Shown: positions 40,328 to 50,509 of the stretch, one piece after another | Position numbering within the stretch: the first letter of the stretch is position 1 | Layout: every line of letters begins with the position of its first letter | Source: an uncultured Bacteroidota bacterium | GTDB lineage: Bacteria; Bacteroidota; Bacteroidia; Flavobacteriales; Flavobacteriaceae | DNA length: 64,000 bases | NCBI GenBank assembly: GCA_902626585.1 | Contig: CACOGA010000008.1 | Location: 1 to 64,000 of the forward strand | Direction of reading: 5' to 3' | Program-made: the position numbers and the translations under genes | Notes under the pieces: generated by a model | Told to the model about the DNA's origin: nothing | The model's database searches: none | What the model saw: only the letters and a program-made list of their open reading frames with translations

Positions 40328-41571
40328 TGAGAGATTTATTTGACAGAATGCGACAGGACAAGGGACCATTGGGGAAATGGGCTGAAATCGCTGAAGGATA
40401 TTTTGCTTTTCCTAAACTAGAGGGCCCAATTTCAAACAGAATGAATTTTAAAGGTAAGGAAGTTATCACCTGGAGTGTTAATGATTACTTGGGTTTAGCC
40501 AATGATCCTGAGGTTAGAAAAGTTGACGCTGATGCTGCTGCAAAGTATGGTTCTGCTTACCCAATGGGTGCTAGATTAATGTCTGGTCATACTGATTTAC
40601 ATGAAAAGCTTCAAAATCAACTAGCCGAATTTGTTAGTAAAGAGGCTGCATATGTACTAAATTTTGGATATCAGGGAATATTATCAACAATTGATTCTTT
40701 GGTAAGTAAAAATGACGTAATCGTTTACGATATTGATTCTCATGCATGTATTATAGACGGTGTTAGACTTCATTTAGGAAAGAGGTTTACCTATCAACAC
40801 AATGATATGGAAAGTCTTGAAAAAAATTTAAAAAGAGCAACTAAAATTGCTGAGGAAACCAATGGGGGAATTTTGGTTATCTCCGAAGGGGTTTTTGGGA
40901 TGAGAGGTGAACAAGGCAGATTAAAGGATATAGTTGAGCTCAAGAAAAAATTTAAATTTAGATTGCTTGTTGATGACGCTCACGGATTTGGTACTCTTGG
41001 TAAAACCGGTGCCGGAGCAGGTGAGGAGCAAGGAGTTCAAGATGAAATTGATGTTTATTTTGCTACGTTTGCAAAATCACTAGCCAGTACAGGTGCGTTT
41101 ATTGCATCGGATAAGGAAATCATAGATTTTTTAAAATATAATATGCGGTCCCAAGTATTTGCAAAATCTTTACAAATGCAATTAGTTGAAGGTATTTTAA
41201 AAAGATTAGAGATGCTAAGGACAAGACCAGAATTCAAACAGAAGCTTTGGGATAATGTTAATAAGCTACAATCTGGATTAAAAGAAAGGGGTTTTGATAT
41301 TGGCACAACACAAAGTTGCGTGACTCCAGTTTATTTAAAAGGTTCAGTTCCTGAAGCTATGGCATTGGTAAAAGATTTAAGAGAGAATCATAAAATATTT
41401 TGCTCAATAGTTGTATATCCAGTGATTCCTAAGGGATTGATATTATTAAGGCTTATTCCGACTGCTTCACACAACTTTGATGATATTGAGGAAACCTTGG
41501 AGGCTTTTTCTTCCATTAGGGAAAGATTAGTTACAGGGGTTTACAAAAAACTTTCTGAAAGCCTCGGTTAA
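40327..41571 (+). CDS. Alpha-oxoamine synthase (AONS/KBL/SPT-like), candidate cysteate fatty-acyltransferase
   Basis: 'WSVNDYLGLANDPEV', 'GARLMSGHTDLHEKLQNQLAEF', 'LLVDDAHGFGTLGKTGAGAGEEQGV', 'YFATFAKSLASTGAFIAS'. Confidence 0.87.
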   Translation: MRDLFDRMRQDKGPLGKWAEIAEGYFAFPKLEGPISNRMNFKGKEVITWSVNDYLGLANDPEVRKVDADAAAKYGSAYPMGARLMSGHTDLHEKLQNQLAEFVSKEAAYVLNFGYQGILSTIDSLVSKNDVIVYDIDSHACIIDGVRLHLGKRFTYQHNDMESLEKNLKRATKIAEETNGGILVISEGVFGMRGEQGRLKDIVELKKKFKFRLLVDDAHGFGTLGKTGAGAGEEQGVQDEIDVYFATFAKSLASTGAFIASDKEIIDFLKYNMRSQVFAKSLQMQLVEGILKRLEMLRTRPEFKQKLWDNVNKLQSGLKERGFDIGTTQSCVTPVYLKGSVPEAMALVKDLRENHKIFCSIVVYPVIPKGLILLRLIPTASHNFDDIEETLEAFSSIRERLVTGVYKKLSESLG

Positions 41572-42689
41572 TTAAAATCAAGCCTGTAGGTTGATCTGGT
41601 TTTGATTAGTTTAGGGTTGAAGTTCTTCCAGATTTTGTCAATTGAAAGATTATCTGTTAACTCAGGAGTTCGTCTGCAAACTTGTATGCCTTTCCCTTTG
41701 AGTGTTTGAATAAAAGAATTAAATATAATCGCAGTAACACCTAGCTTCTGATAATTTGGATCAATACCAATAAGGTACAATGTTACATCTTTATTAAATT
41801 TCTTTGCCCAAAGTAGATTTAAAAATCCAAATGGAAATAATTTCCCATTCATTTTTTGCAGCGCTTTTGCAAAAGAGGGCATTATAATGGCAAAAGCAAC
41901 AATTTCTTTATTTTCATTTTCAACAAACTTTATATACTCTGGGTTTATAAACTTTATGTATTTTTCTTTCATGAATTCTTTTTGCTCTTGATTGATTTTA
42001 ACAAACGAAGATAGTTTAGCATAAGACCTGTTAAACAGGTCAAACATGTCATTTGTTCTTTTCATTACCTCCTTGGTAGAAGTAAAATTGATTTCATTTA
42101 ATTTATTTCTGGTTTTTACTATCCTACTCATTTTTTCATAGTAAGCTGTGTCTATATCCTTAAACATAAATGTTTTTTCATGAAAGTTTTTTTCTGTTAA
42201 TAATCCAAACTTTTCATAATGATTTACGTAATAACTGTGATTATATGCAGTTATCATGGTACCAATTATCTCAAATCCACTAGTAAGTACACCAACTTTA
42301 TCTAAGTTGCTAAAGCCCATTGGACCCTCCATGTATTTAAGTTTATTATTATTGCCACATTCTACAACTTTATCTAATAGTAGTTTACTTACTTCAAAAT
42401 CATCTATAAAATCAAACCAACCAAATCTTATCTTACTGTTTTTTTGTTCGTTTACTTCATACCAATTAATAATAATCGCTATCCTTCCAACAATTTCATT
42501 ATTTTTTGAAGCGATGTATAATTCAACATCAGCATTTTTAAGATTGGGATTAAGATCTTTGTTGAAATTATTGATTTCTTGTTCAATGATAGGGGGGACC
42601 CAATATTTCGAGCCTTTATATAGTTTAAATGGAAACATAACAAATTCTCGTAACTCTGAGTTGTTAGAAACCTTTATAATATCAATCAT
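41568..42689 (-). CDS. GNAT-like acyltransferase family protein (YghO-like)
   Basis: 'MIDIIKVSNNSELREFVMFPFKLYKGSKYWVPPI', 'YIASKNNEIVGRIAIIINWYE', 'YMEGPMGFSNLDKVGVLTSGFE', 'LYLIGIDPNYQKLGVTAIIFNSFI'. Confidence 0.75.
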   Translation of the reverse strand: MIDIIKVSNNSELREFVMFPFKLYKGSKYWVPPIIEQEINNFNKDLNPNLKNADVELYIASKNNEIVGRIAIIINWYEVNEQKNSKIRFGWFDFIDDFEVSKLLLDKVVECGNNNKLKYMEGPMGFSNLDKVGVLTSGFEIIGTMITAYNHSYYVNHYEKFGLLTEKNFHEKTFMFKDIDTAYYEKMSRIVKTRNKLNEINFTSTKEVMKRTNDMFDLFNRSYAKLSSFVKINQEQKEFMKEKYIKFINPEYIKFVENENKEIVAFAIIMPSFAKALQKMNGKLFPFGFLNLLWAKKFNKDVTLYLIGIDPNYQKLGVTAIIFNSFIQTLKGKGIQVCRRTPELTDNLSIDKIWKNFNPKLIKTRSTYRLDFN

Positions 42690-43558
42690 TTTATTGGATT
42701 TAAATTAAGTCTGTAGCTCAAGCCTAGGCCTATGTTAAATACTTGTGGAGTGTCTTTAAAGTTTACACTAATACCAGTATCAATTTGAAGATTTTCACTA
42801 AATAGATATGCGACTCCGAAACCCATTTTGTTTTCAGCATAAAAATCACTCTTTATTCCATGGGTTTCAATAAATCCAATCATACTTTCACTAAAGGCAT
42901 GGGTTAGTGAAATGATGTATTCGAAATCATTTTGTGACGAGCCAATTCTTTCAAAGATTAAATTTGTTGTAATAACAGACCTGTATGTGATATTGCTTTG
43001 TGTAAAAATTGCTGCAGATGGATTGATGCCACTCACATTCGTATTAGTATATGGGTTATTTCTTGAATCTAAATTCATCCCAAGATAAGCTGAAATTGCA
43101 GGGATGAGATTTTTCCATTTAAATTTTTTATCAGCAAAAAAACTGTAAACGTTGGGTTTTTCAACTTGACCTTTTTTTGGATCATAAATAAGATACTTAG
43201 CTCCAATTTTAAATTTCTTAAAGTTTTTTCTGTTAAAATTATTTGAAGGTGAATATCTATTATCTGTAAACCTATCAGATTGATAAACTCCATCGATGAT
43301 TAACTCTAGTTTTTCATACAAAAACCCATATCTTACTTTAAAGTCTGTCCCAAAGCCCTTCACTTTATAGTTTAACAATTGATGTTGCTCATTGGTATAA
43401 AAAAAACCATTTTCTAATTGGAGTATATTCTTACCTACAGAGAAAGCACCAGATGAGTTTCCTGGTCTGTTTGAATTAATTATTTCGGTGTACTGGGAGT
43501 AGCTGAAGTCAGTATTTAAAGTAAAAATAATAATAAAGGATACAAAAAATCTACTCAC
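42686..43558 (-). CDS. Outer-membrane beta-barrel / MetA-pathway-like transporter protein
   Basis: Signal peptide, 'NSNRPGNSSGAFSVGKNILQLENGFFY', C-terminal 'NIGLGLSYRLNLNPIK'. GTG start preceded by minus-strand TATCTTTG at 43575-43582. Confidence 0.7.
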   Translation of the reverse strand: MSRFFVSFIIIFTLNTDFSYSQYTEIINSNRPGNSSGAFSVGKNILQLENGFFYTNEQHQLLNYKVKGFGTDFKVRYGFLYEKLELIIDGVYQSDRFTDNRYSPSNNFNRKNFKKFKIGAKYLIYDPKKGQVEKPNVYSFFADKKFKWKNLIPAISAYLGMNLDSRNNPYTNTNVSGINPSAAIFTQSNITYRSVITTNLIFERIGSSQNDFEYIISLTHAFSESMIGFIETHGIKSDFYAENKMGFGVAYLFSENLQIDTGISVNFKDTPQVFNIGLGLSYRLNLNPIK

Positions 43559-43655
43559 AATAAAATCTATTATACAAAGATAAATCTAATAAATTAATAA
43601 GATATTAACTTTTTTTCAATTCTTATAATTGTAAATTTGTGCCTAAACTAAAGAG

Positions 43656-43883
43656 ATGAAATTTATTTTTTTTCTTATTCTATTTTATTTTGGTTTTAGG
43701 CTGATTTCCAGATTAATTTATATGTATTTACTCACTAGAGTTTATAAAAAAAATACAAACTATAGAAAGGCTGAGGATTTGAACAAAAAAGAAGGAGACG
43801 TTTCGATAGATAAAATGCCAAAAAAAAACAAATCCAAATCTAATAAACTTGGTGATTACGTGGATTATGAAGAAATTGACTAA
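43656..43883 (+). CDS. DUF4834-like small membrane protein
   Basis: One TM, ends 'LGDYVDYEEID'. TAAATTTG at 43632-43639. Confidence 0.7.
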   Translation: MKFIFFLILFYFGFRLISRLIYMYLLTRVYKKNTNYRKAEDLNKKEGDVSIDKMPKKNKSKSNKLGDYVDYEEID

Positions 43884-46248
43884 AACAGATATTTTTAAAC
43901 ATCTTTCTGTGATTATATTTTTTATAATTATATCACTACTATTTTTCTCTCCGCTATTAAAAGGTCAAAAGATTTTACAAAATGATATTGTTCAATATAA
44001 TGGAATGGCAAAGGAGCTTATAGATTTTAGGGATAAAAATAATGAAGAGACATACTGGATTAATAATGCATTTTCAGGCATGCCTACTTACCAATTAGGG
44101 GCAAAATATCCCCACAATTATATTAAACAATTAGACTTATTAGTTAGATTTCTTCCACGCCCCGCAGATTATCTTTTTTTATATTTTTTGGGCTTTTATT
44201 TTTTAATGCTGAGTCTTAAAGTTGAATATAGACTAGCTGTTTTAGGTGCTTTATCGTTTGGTCTATCTACTTATTTAATTATAATAATCGGAGCTGGTCA
44301 TAATGCAAAAGCGCATGCAATTTCTTACATGCCGTTTGTTCTAGGATCAATAATTTATGTTGTGAGGAAGAAGTATTTGCTTGGGTTTTTTCTGACAACA
44401 ATCTTTTTAGGATTACAATTTACATCAAATCATTTCCAAATGACCTATTATTTGATGTTTATAGTCATTATTATGGCTATATGGTTCACAATCAACTGTA
44501 TTAAAGAAAAAGACTTTAATCATCTAAAAAGAACAGTTTTTAGCTTGTTTTCAGCCTTAATTTTTTCTTTATTATTGAATTCTTCAAATCTTCTCGCTAC
44601 AATTGAGTATTCTGGCGAGTCCACCAGGGGTGATGCATCATCTTTAACAATTAATCCTGATGGCTCTAAAAAACTAGATGATACTGTTGGTTTAAATCGT
44701 GAATATATTACTCAGTGGAGTTATGGTATTTTTGAAAGTTTGAATTTGTTTATACCAAAAATCATGGGTGGAGGATCTTCTGAGAATTTAGATCAAGAAT
44801 CTTCATTTTATAGTCTTTTAAGGAGCAAAGGATACAGTCCAATAGAATCAAGCCAAATTATCAAAAATAGCCCAACGTACTGGGGTGATCAACCCTTTGT
44901 TGAGGCTCCTGCATATCTAGGTGTGGTTGTATTCTTTTTATTTGTTTTTTCGTTATTTATATATAGAGGAAAGCATAGAGGTTGGTTATTGGCATCCATA
45001 ATTCTTTCTCTACTATTATCATTTGGAAAAAACTTTAGTTTTCTTACGGATTTATTTATCGATTACTTTCCAATTTATAATAAATTTAGAGCTGTTTCGT
45101 CAATCCAGGTAATTCTTGAGTTATGTATTCCAATATTTGCAATTTTAGGTATGTCTAAACTAATTAGTCAAGATGTTGATTTTAAGCTGAAATTAAAGGC
45201 ATTGAACTACACTGTAATTTTATTCATTTCAATTTTAATGTCTTTATTTTTATTTAAAGATTATTTTTCATACACAGGTGTTTCCGATCAGCTCATGGAT
45301 CAGAGTGTAGTCGAAGCTTTGATTTTAGACAGAAAAAATATTTTTATCAATCAACTACAAAGTACTTTCTTTTATATTTTAATCTCTTATTTAATTATTT
45401 TATTCTACCTGAAATCTAAACTGAGTAAGCAACTGCTAATTATTTCTTTTTGCGTTATTATTTGTTACGATCTTATTTCATTTTCAAAAAATTATGTAAA
45501 TGATGAAAATTTTGTTGATCCAGTTTTTGTTGAAAATCCATATCGTACAGATGATGTTTATCAAACTTTAGCTAAAGATGATTCAGATTTCAGAATTCTT
45601 GATTTGACAGATAATACAACCAAGCCAAACTATTTTTTTAATTCAATTAATGGATATCATGCTGCAAAACTTGGAAGGTATAATGACTTAATGGAGTTTT
45701 ATTTAAATAAGAGTCATTTAAATACACTCAGCATGCTTAACACCAAGTATATAATTTTTGAGCAGGAGGGGATAAAAGAAATATATCAAAATGATTTTAC
45801 ATCTGGAAGTGCTTGGTTTGTGAAGCAAAATATTAATGTTAAAAATGATGATCAGGAAATAAAAATCCTTGATTCATTAAATTTTAAGGACGTTTCCATT
45901 TCTCAGTCACTTTCCGATAAAACTTATCAAAATATTAACTCAAGTGTTGTTCTTTCAGAAAAAGGTTCAAACTTCATAAAGTATAATGTTTCTACTGATG
46001 ATAAAAGCCTTTTAATATTTTCTGAAATTTTCTACCCAAAAGGTTGGAAGTCATACATTAATGGAAAAGAAACACCAAATCATAGATTTAACTATGTTCT
46101 AAGGGGTTTAGAGGTGCCTAGAGGAGTTCATGAAATTGAATTTATATTTGACCCTGATGTTGTAAAGTTAAGTTCTAAAATAAGCTTATTCAGCAGTCTT
46201 GGATTTATAATGTTAATTTTTATATTAATTCTTATAAGAAAAAATTGA
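43867..46248 (+). CDS. YfhO-family membrane protein
   Basis: Many TMs, 'NAFSGMPTYQLGAKYPHNYI', 'GAGHNAKAHAISYMPFVLGSI', C-terminal 'FSEIFYPKGWKSYINGKETPNHRFNYVLRGLEVPRGVHEIEFIFDP'. Start placed at ATG 43867. Confidence 0.9.
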   Translation: MKKLTKTDIFKHLSVIIFFIIISLLFFSPLLKGQKILQNDIVQYNGMAKELIDFRDKNNEETYWINNAFSGMPTYQLGAKYPHNYIKQLDLLVRFLPRPADYLFLYFLGFYFLMLSLKVEYRLAVLGALSFGLSTYLIIIIGAGHNAKAHAISYMPFVLGSIIYVVRKKYLLGFFLTTIFLGLQFTSNHFQMTYYLMFIVIIMAIWFTINCIKEKDFNHLKRTVFSLFSALIFSLLLNSSNLLATIEYSGESTRGDASSLTINPDGSKKLDDTVGLNREYITQWSYGIFESLNLFIPKIMGGGSSENLDQESSFYSLLRSKGYSPIESSQIIKNSPTYWGDQPFVEAPAYLGVVVFFLFVFSLFIYRGKHRGWLLASIILSLLLSFGKNFSFLTDLFIDYFPIYNKFRAVSSIQVILELCIPIFAILGMSKLISQDVDFKLKLKALNYTVILFISILMSLFLFKDYFSYTGVSDQLMDQSVVEALILDRKNIFINQLQSTFFYILISYLIILFYLKSKLSKQLLIISFCVIICYDLISFSKNYVNDENFVDPVFVENPYRTDDVYQTLAKDDSDFRILDLTDNTTKPNYFFNSINGYHAAKLGRYNDLMEFYLNKSHLNTLSMLNTKYIIFEQEGIKEIYQNDFTSGSAWFVKQNINVKNDDQEIKILDSLNFKDVSISQSLSDKTYQNINSSVVLSEKGSNFIKYNVSTDDKSLLIFSEIFYPKGWKSYINGKETPNHRFNYVLRGLEVPRGVHEIEFIFDPDVVKLSSKISLFSSLGFIMLIFILILIRKN

Positions 46249-47543
46249 AAAAGAGGATACTGATAATTTCTTATTATTGGCCACCGGCTGGGGGTCCAGG
46301 TGTACAGCGTTGGTTAAAATTTGTAAAATATTTACCAGAGTTTAATATTTATCCAGTATTATTTGTTCCAGAAAATGCAAATTACCCTATCTATGACAAA
46401 TCTTTGAATAATGAGGTTAGTCAAGATTGTGAGATTGTTAAATTTCCAATATTTGAGATTTCTAATTTTTTTCCAAATCTTAGCTCTTTGAATAGTATTA
46501 GGTCTGGTAACGTATCAAAAAATAAAAATCAATCATTATTACAAAAGTTTATTTTTTTTCTAAGAGGTAATTTATTTATCCCTGATATGAAAGTTTTTTG
46601 GAAAAGAAATTCTGTAAAATTTTTAGAGAATTATTTATCAGAAAATAGAATCGATACAATTATTACTACAGGCCCTCCTCACAGTCTACATTTGATTGGA
46701 TACGAACTTAAGAGAAAACTAAATATTAAATGGATTTCAGATTTTAGAGATCCTTGGCTACATTTAAATTACTTAAATAGATTTCATCTCTTGCCTTTTG
46801 TCAAAGAATCTCACCGAAAACTACGTGATAAAGTACTATGTAATTCGGATGCTGTGATAGTAACATCAAATAGGCTAAAAAATTTGTATTCTGAAATCAA
46901 TCAAAATGTATATGAGATAACAAATGGATATGATTACAAATTGCAAGATGTGAAATTAGATGAAAAGTTTTCAATTTCTCACATTGGTTCTCTGTACGAC
47001 GAAAGAAACCCAGATTTTCTGTGGGATATAATTGATGAGTTATCGAAAGATATTGATGGATTCAAAAAAGACTTACAAATCAACTTAATCGGAAACAATA
47101 GTAAAAAAATAAAAAAACAACTAAGCTCAAGAGAATTTAATGAATGTATTAAATTTCATGATTATTTGGAACACAAAAAGTCAATCAAACTTATGTCTTC
47201 AAGTCAAGTTCTACTAATATTGGAAGTTGATGATGATGGTTCCTCATATGCTATTCCTGCAAAACTATTTGATTATTTAAATTCAAACAGACCCATCGTT
47301 TCGATTGGACCAGAAAAATCAGATGTAAAAGATATTTTATCGAAAACATCCTCTGGAAAGTTTTTTAACTATAAAGATTATAACTCATTGAAATTTCATC
47401 TAGAAAAATTATATGAAAATTACAAACACAATTTAAGCGATAAAAACAACAGAAAAAATATTGAAATTTATCATAGAAAAAATTTGACCTCAAGATTAGT
47501 GGGGGTGATTAGTAAAGTTGCAAAAAAAAGTAAAGCCCTGTAA
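46245..47543 (+). CDS. Glycosyltransferase (GT4-like)
   Basis: 'ILIISYYWPPAGGPGVQRWLKFVKYLPEFNIYPVLFVPENANYP', 'TTGPPHSLHLIGYELKRKLNIKWISDFRDPW'. Confidence 0.88.
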   Translation: MKKRILIISYYWPPAGGPGVQRWLKFVKYLPEFNIYPVLFVPENANYPIYDKSLNNEVSQDCEIVKFPIFEISNFFPNLSSLNSIRSGNVSKNKNQSLLQKFIFFLRGNLFIPDMKVFWKRNSVKFLENYLSENRIDTIITTGPPHSLHLIGYELKRKLNIKWISDFRDPWLHLNYLNRFHLLPFVKESHRKLRDKVLCNSDAVIVTSNRLKNLYSEINQNVYEITNGYDYKLQDVKLDEKFSISHIGSLYDERNPDFLWDIIDELSKDIDGFKKDLQINLIGNNSKKIKKQLSSREFNECIKFHDYLEHKKSIKLMSSSQVLLILEVDDDGSSYAIPAKLFDYLNSNRPIVSIGPEKSDVKDILSKTSSGKFFNYKDYNSLKFHLEKLYENYKHNLSDKNNRKNIEIYHRKNLTSRLVGVISKVAKKSKAL

Positions 47544-47564
47544 TATAGGAAAGATACAGGGCTT
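47533..47564. terminator. Stem-loop overlapping the glycosyltransferase stop codon
   Basis: Perfect 10-bp arms AAGCCCTGTA / TACAGGGCTT with a 12-nt loop. No strong T-run, so terminator identity is uncertain. Confidence 0.5.
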
Positions 47565-47626
47565 AAACTAACTATTCAATAAATTAAACTAACCAATTCT
47601 ATTAAAACAAACGGCGTGCCAAACTT

Positions 47627-50392
47627 TTAACTTATTGATTTTTTCAAACTGATTGCCGTTAATGTTTTTTCTTTTGTAAAGTTTTTAAAATCTCCTTGAA
47701 AAACAACTTCACCCCCTTTGTTGCCACCATATGGTCCTAAGTCAATTACATAATTAGATGCCTTAATTACTTCTAGATTGTGTTCAATAATGATGACAGA
47801 ATTACCATTATCGATTAATTGGTTGATAGATTTTAAAAGCTTATTTATGTCGTCAAAATGTAATCCCGTGGTAGGCTCATCAAATAAAAATAGACCATTT
47901 TGGGATTTTGTTTTTATGCTTAAAAAATAGGCTAATTTCACTCTTTGTGCTTCACCACCAGAGAGGGTTGAGGAACTTTGTCCAAGTTTAATGTACCCGA
48001 GACCTACTTTTTGTAAAACTTTTAATTTTTCAGAAATTTTCTCTTCCTCTAACTCGTTAAAAAAAATAATTGCATCATCAACGGTCAAATCTAAAATATC
48101 CGAAATATTTTTACCATTAATTTGAACTTCTAATATTTCATTTTTAAATCTTTTCCCATTACAACTTTCACATGTTAAGTTTACGTCTGGCATAAATTGC
48201 ATTTCAATGGTATTGACACCCTCTCCTTTACAGGTTTCACATCTTCCTCCATCAACGTTAAAAGAAAAGTGTTTTGGTTTATATCCCCTTATTTTACTTT
48301 CTCTTAATGAAGCATATAACTTTCTGATATCATCATATGCTTTTATGTATGTAACAGGATTGGATCTTGATGATTTTCCGATTGCCTTTTGACTAATATA
48401 TTGAACATAACTAATCTGATCTAAATCACCTGATAACTTATCAAATTCGCCAGGTTTTACAGAGTAATCATTTAGATAATTTAATACAGATGGGTATAAA
48501 ATTTTATTAATCAGAGTGCTTTTTCCTGAACCTGAAACACCAGAAATGGTAACAAGCTTATTTAAGGGAAATTCAACAGTAATATTTTTTAGATTATTTT
48601 CTCTGCATCCTTGAATACAAATTTTAAATTTTGAATCACGTTTTTTTGTATTTTTTTCAACCTGTAATTTCCCATTTAAATATTTAGAGGTTAATGAATC
48701 AGATTTTATTATATTTTTAAAATTACCCTGTGTCACAATTTGACCACCATTGGTTCCGGCGTATGGTCCAATATCGATTATATGATCAGCTGACTTAATG
48801 ATTTCATCATCATGTTCAACAACTAAAACAGTATTACCTAAATCTTTTAATTTTTTAATAATCTTAATTAGTTGCTTTGTATCATGCGAATGTAGACCAA
48901 TACTAGGTTCATCAAGTACGTAAAGAGAACCTGTCAAATTACTCCCTATACAGGTGGCTAAATTAATCCTTTGACTTTCACCACCTGAAAGAGTACTTGA
49001 TTTTCTATTCAGTGTTAAATAGCCTAACCCCAGATCATTTAAACATTTCACTCTTTCTTTTAGTTCATTTGTAATTCTATTATTAATTTTTAAAGTATCA
49101 AAAAAATGTTCTAGGTTTTCCAGAGGCATATTAATTAAGTCAAATATATTTTTATCATTTATTCTAACATAACCCGCTTCTTTTTTTAATCTGTTACCAT
49201 TACAGGAATTACATATTGTTTTACCTCTATATCTTGAAAGTAGTACCCTATTTTGAATTTTATATAGTTTTGCCTCTAGTTTTTGAAAGAAATTATTGAT
49301 TCCAATTACATTTTTATCACCATCCCATAGCAATTTTTTGTGCTTTTCTGAGAGTTCATGATAAGGTTTGTGAATAGGAAAGTCATATTCCTGCGAATTT
49401 TTAATAAATAAAGATTTATATTTTTTTAATTTTTGTCCTCTCCATGGATAAACTGCATTATCAAATACAGAAAGTGAGGTATCAGGAATAACAAGTTTTT
49501 CATCAATACCAACGATATCTCCGTAGCCTTCACATTTTTTACAAGCCCCGTGAGGATTATTAAAACTAAAAAAATTTGTATCAGGATTTGTAAATCTTAT
49601 TCCGTCCGCTTCTAGAATTGTGCTGTATTTCTTTAATTCTGAATTTGTTAAGTTTTTTACAATACACTTTCCTTCTCCTTCAAAAATGGCAGTTTCAATT
49701 GAATCAGCTACTCTTTTTAAAAGTTCTTCTGAATCATTACATACTACCCTGTCTATGACAAGAAAAACCTCACTTTTCTTAAAAACCATATTACTCTTGA
49801 TATCATTCAACTTTATTACTTTATTGTCGAGCAATAGTCTGTTGTAGTTTTGACTAATTAATGATTTAACTTTTTGTTGGAAATTACTTTTATCAATATT
49901 TTTTAACTCTGAGAGGATTAGAATTTTATCTCCTGTAGACTGTTTTTTTATTCCATCAATGATTTCAGAAATTTTATCTTTTTTCACTTCCTTTCCTGAA
50001 ACAGGCGAAAAAATTTTTCCAAATCTGGAGAATAATAGCTTCAAATAGTCATAGACTTCTGTTTTAGTTCCGACTGTGGATCTGGGATTAGATGAAGAAA
50101 TTTTTTGTTCCAGTGCTATGGCTGGGCTTAGTCCCGTAATCTTATCTATTTTGGGCTTTTCAATTCTATCCAAAAATTGCCGTGCATAACTGGACAGGCT
50201 TTCAACATATCTTCTTTGCCCTTCAGCGTAAATTGTATCAAATGCAAGAGAGGATTTCCCACTTCCTGAAACACCTGTAATGACAATGAATTCTTTTTTT
50301 GGAATTTCTAAATCAATATTTTTAAGATTATGCATTTTTGCACCTCTAATCTTAATTGAATTTGTTTTGTTCTTCTTCTTTGTTAAACCCAT
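47627..50392 (-). CDS. uvrA: Excinuclease ABC subunit UvrA
   Basis: 'ITGVSGSGKSSLAFDTIYAEGQRRYVESLSSYARQFLDRIEKP', 'LSGGESQRINLA', 'CETCKGEGVNTIEMQFMPDVNLTCESCNGKRF', 'LSGGEAQRVKLA'. Confidence 0.97.
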   Translation of the reverse strand: MGLTKKKNKTNSIKIRGAKMHNLKNIDLEIPKKEFIVITGVSGSGKSSLAFDTIYAEGQRRYVESLSSYARQFLDRIEKPKIDKITGLSPAIALEQKISSSNPRSTVGTKTEVYDYLKLLFSRFGKIFSPVSGKEVKKDKISEIIDGIKKQSTGDKILILSELKNIDKSNFQQKVKSLISQNYNRLLLDNKVIKLNDIKSNMVFKKSEVFLVIDRVVCNDSEELLKRVADSIETAIFEGEGKCIVKNLTNSELKKYSTILEADGIRFTNPDTNFFSFNNPHGACKKCEGYGDIVGIDEKLVIPDTSLSVFDNAVYPWRGQKLKKYKSLFIKNSQEYDFPIHKPYHELSEKHKKLLWDGDKNVIGINNFFQKLEAKLYKIQNRVLLSRYRGKTICNSCNGNRLKKEAGYVRINDKNIFDLINMPLENLEHFFDTLKINNRITNELKERVKCLNDLGLGYLTLNRKSSTLSGGESQRINLATCIGSNLTGSLYVLDEPSIGLHSHDTKQLIKIIKKLKDLGNTVLVVEHDDEIIKSADHIIDIGPYAGTNGGQIVTQGNFKNIIKSDSLTSKYLNGKLQVEKNTKKRDSKFKICIQGCRENNLKNITVEFPLNKLVTISGVSGSGKSTLINKILYPSVLNYLNDYSVKPGEFDKLSGDLDQISYVQYISQKAIGKSSRSNPVTYIKAYDDIRKLYASLRESKIRGYKPKHFSFNVDGGRCETCKGEGVNTIEMQFMPDVNLTCESCNGKRFKNEILEVQINGKNISDILDLTVDDAIIFFNELEEEKISEKLKVLQKVGLGYIKLGQSSSTLSGGEAQRVKLAYFLSIKTKSQNGLFLFDEPTTGLHFDDINKLLKSINQLIDNGNSVIIIEHNLEVIKASNYVIDLGPYGGNKGGEVVFQGDFKNFTKEKTLTAISLKKSIS

Positions 50393-50406
50393 TTGATTTT
50401 AAGTAA

Positions 50407-50414
50407 CAAATATA
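50407..50414 (-). promoter_or_regulatory. Candidate -7 element (TAnnTTTG) for uvrA
   Basis: Minus-strand TATATTTG 14 bp upstream of the uvrA start. Confidence 0.45.
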
Positions 50415-50478
50415 GTGCTAAACTTCTCGATCAATAAGAAGAAAAATAAACACTTTTGAATAATATTAAATTAAAATG

Positions 50479-50486
50479 TATATTTG
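50479..50486 (+). promoter_or_regulatory. Candidate -7 element (TAnnTTTG) for the sigma-factor gene
   Basis: TATATTTG 78 bp upstream of ATG 50565, leaving a long 5'UTR. Confidence 0.4.
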
Positions 50487-50509
50487 ACTTATAAATTTAT
50501 GCCTATAGA

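Noticed and set aside
42256-42708. Plus-strand 150-aa ORF antisense to the GNAT-like gene
   Set aside because: Opposite a strong coding gene; leucine/serine-rich shadow composition.
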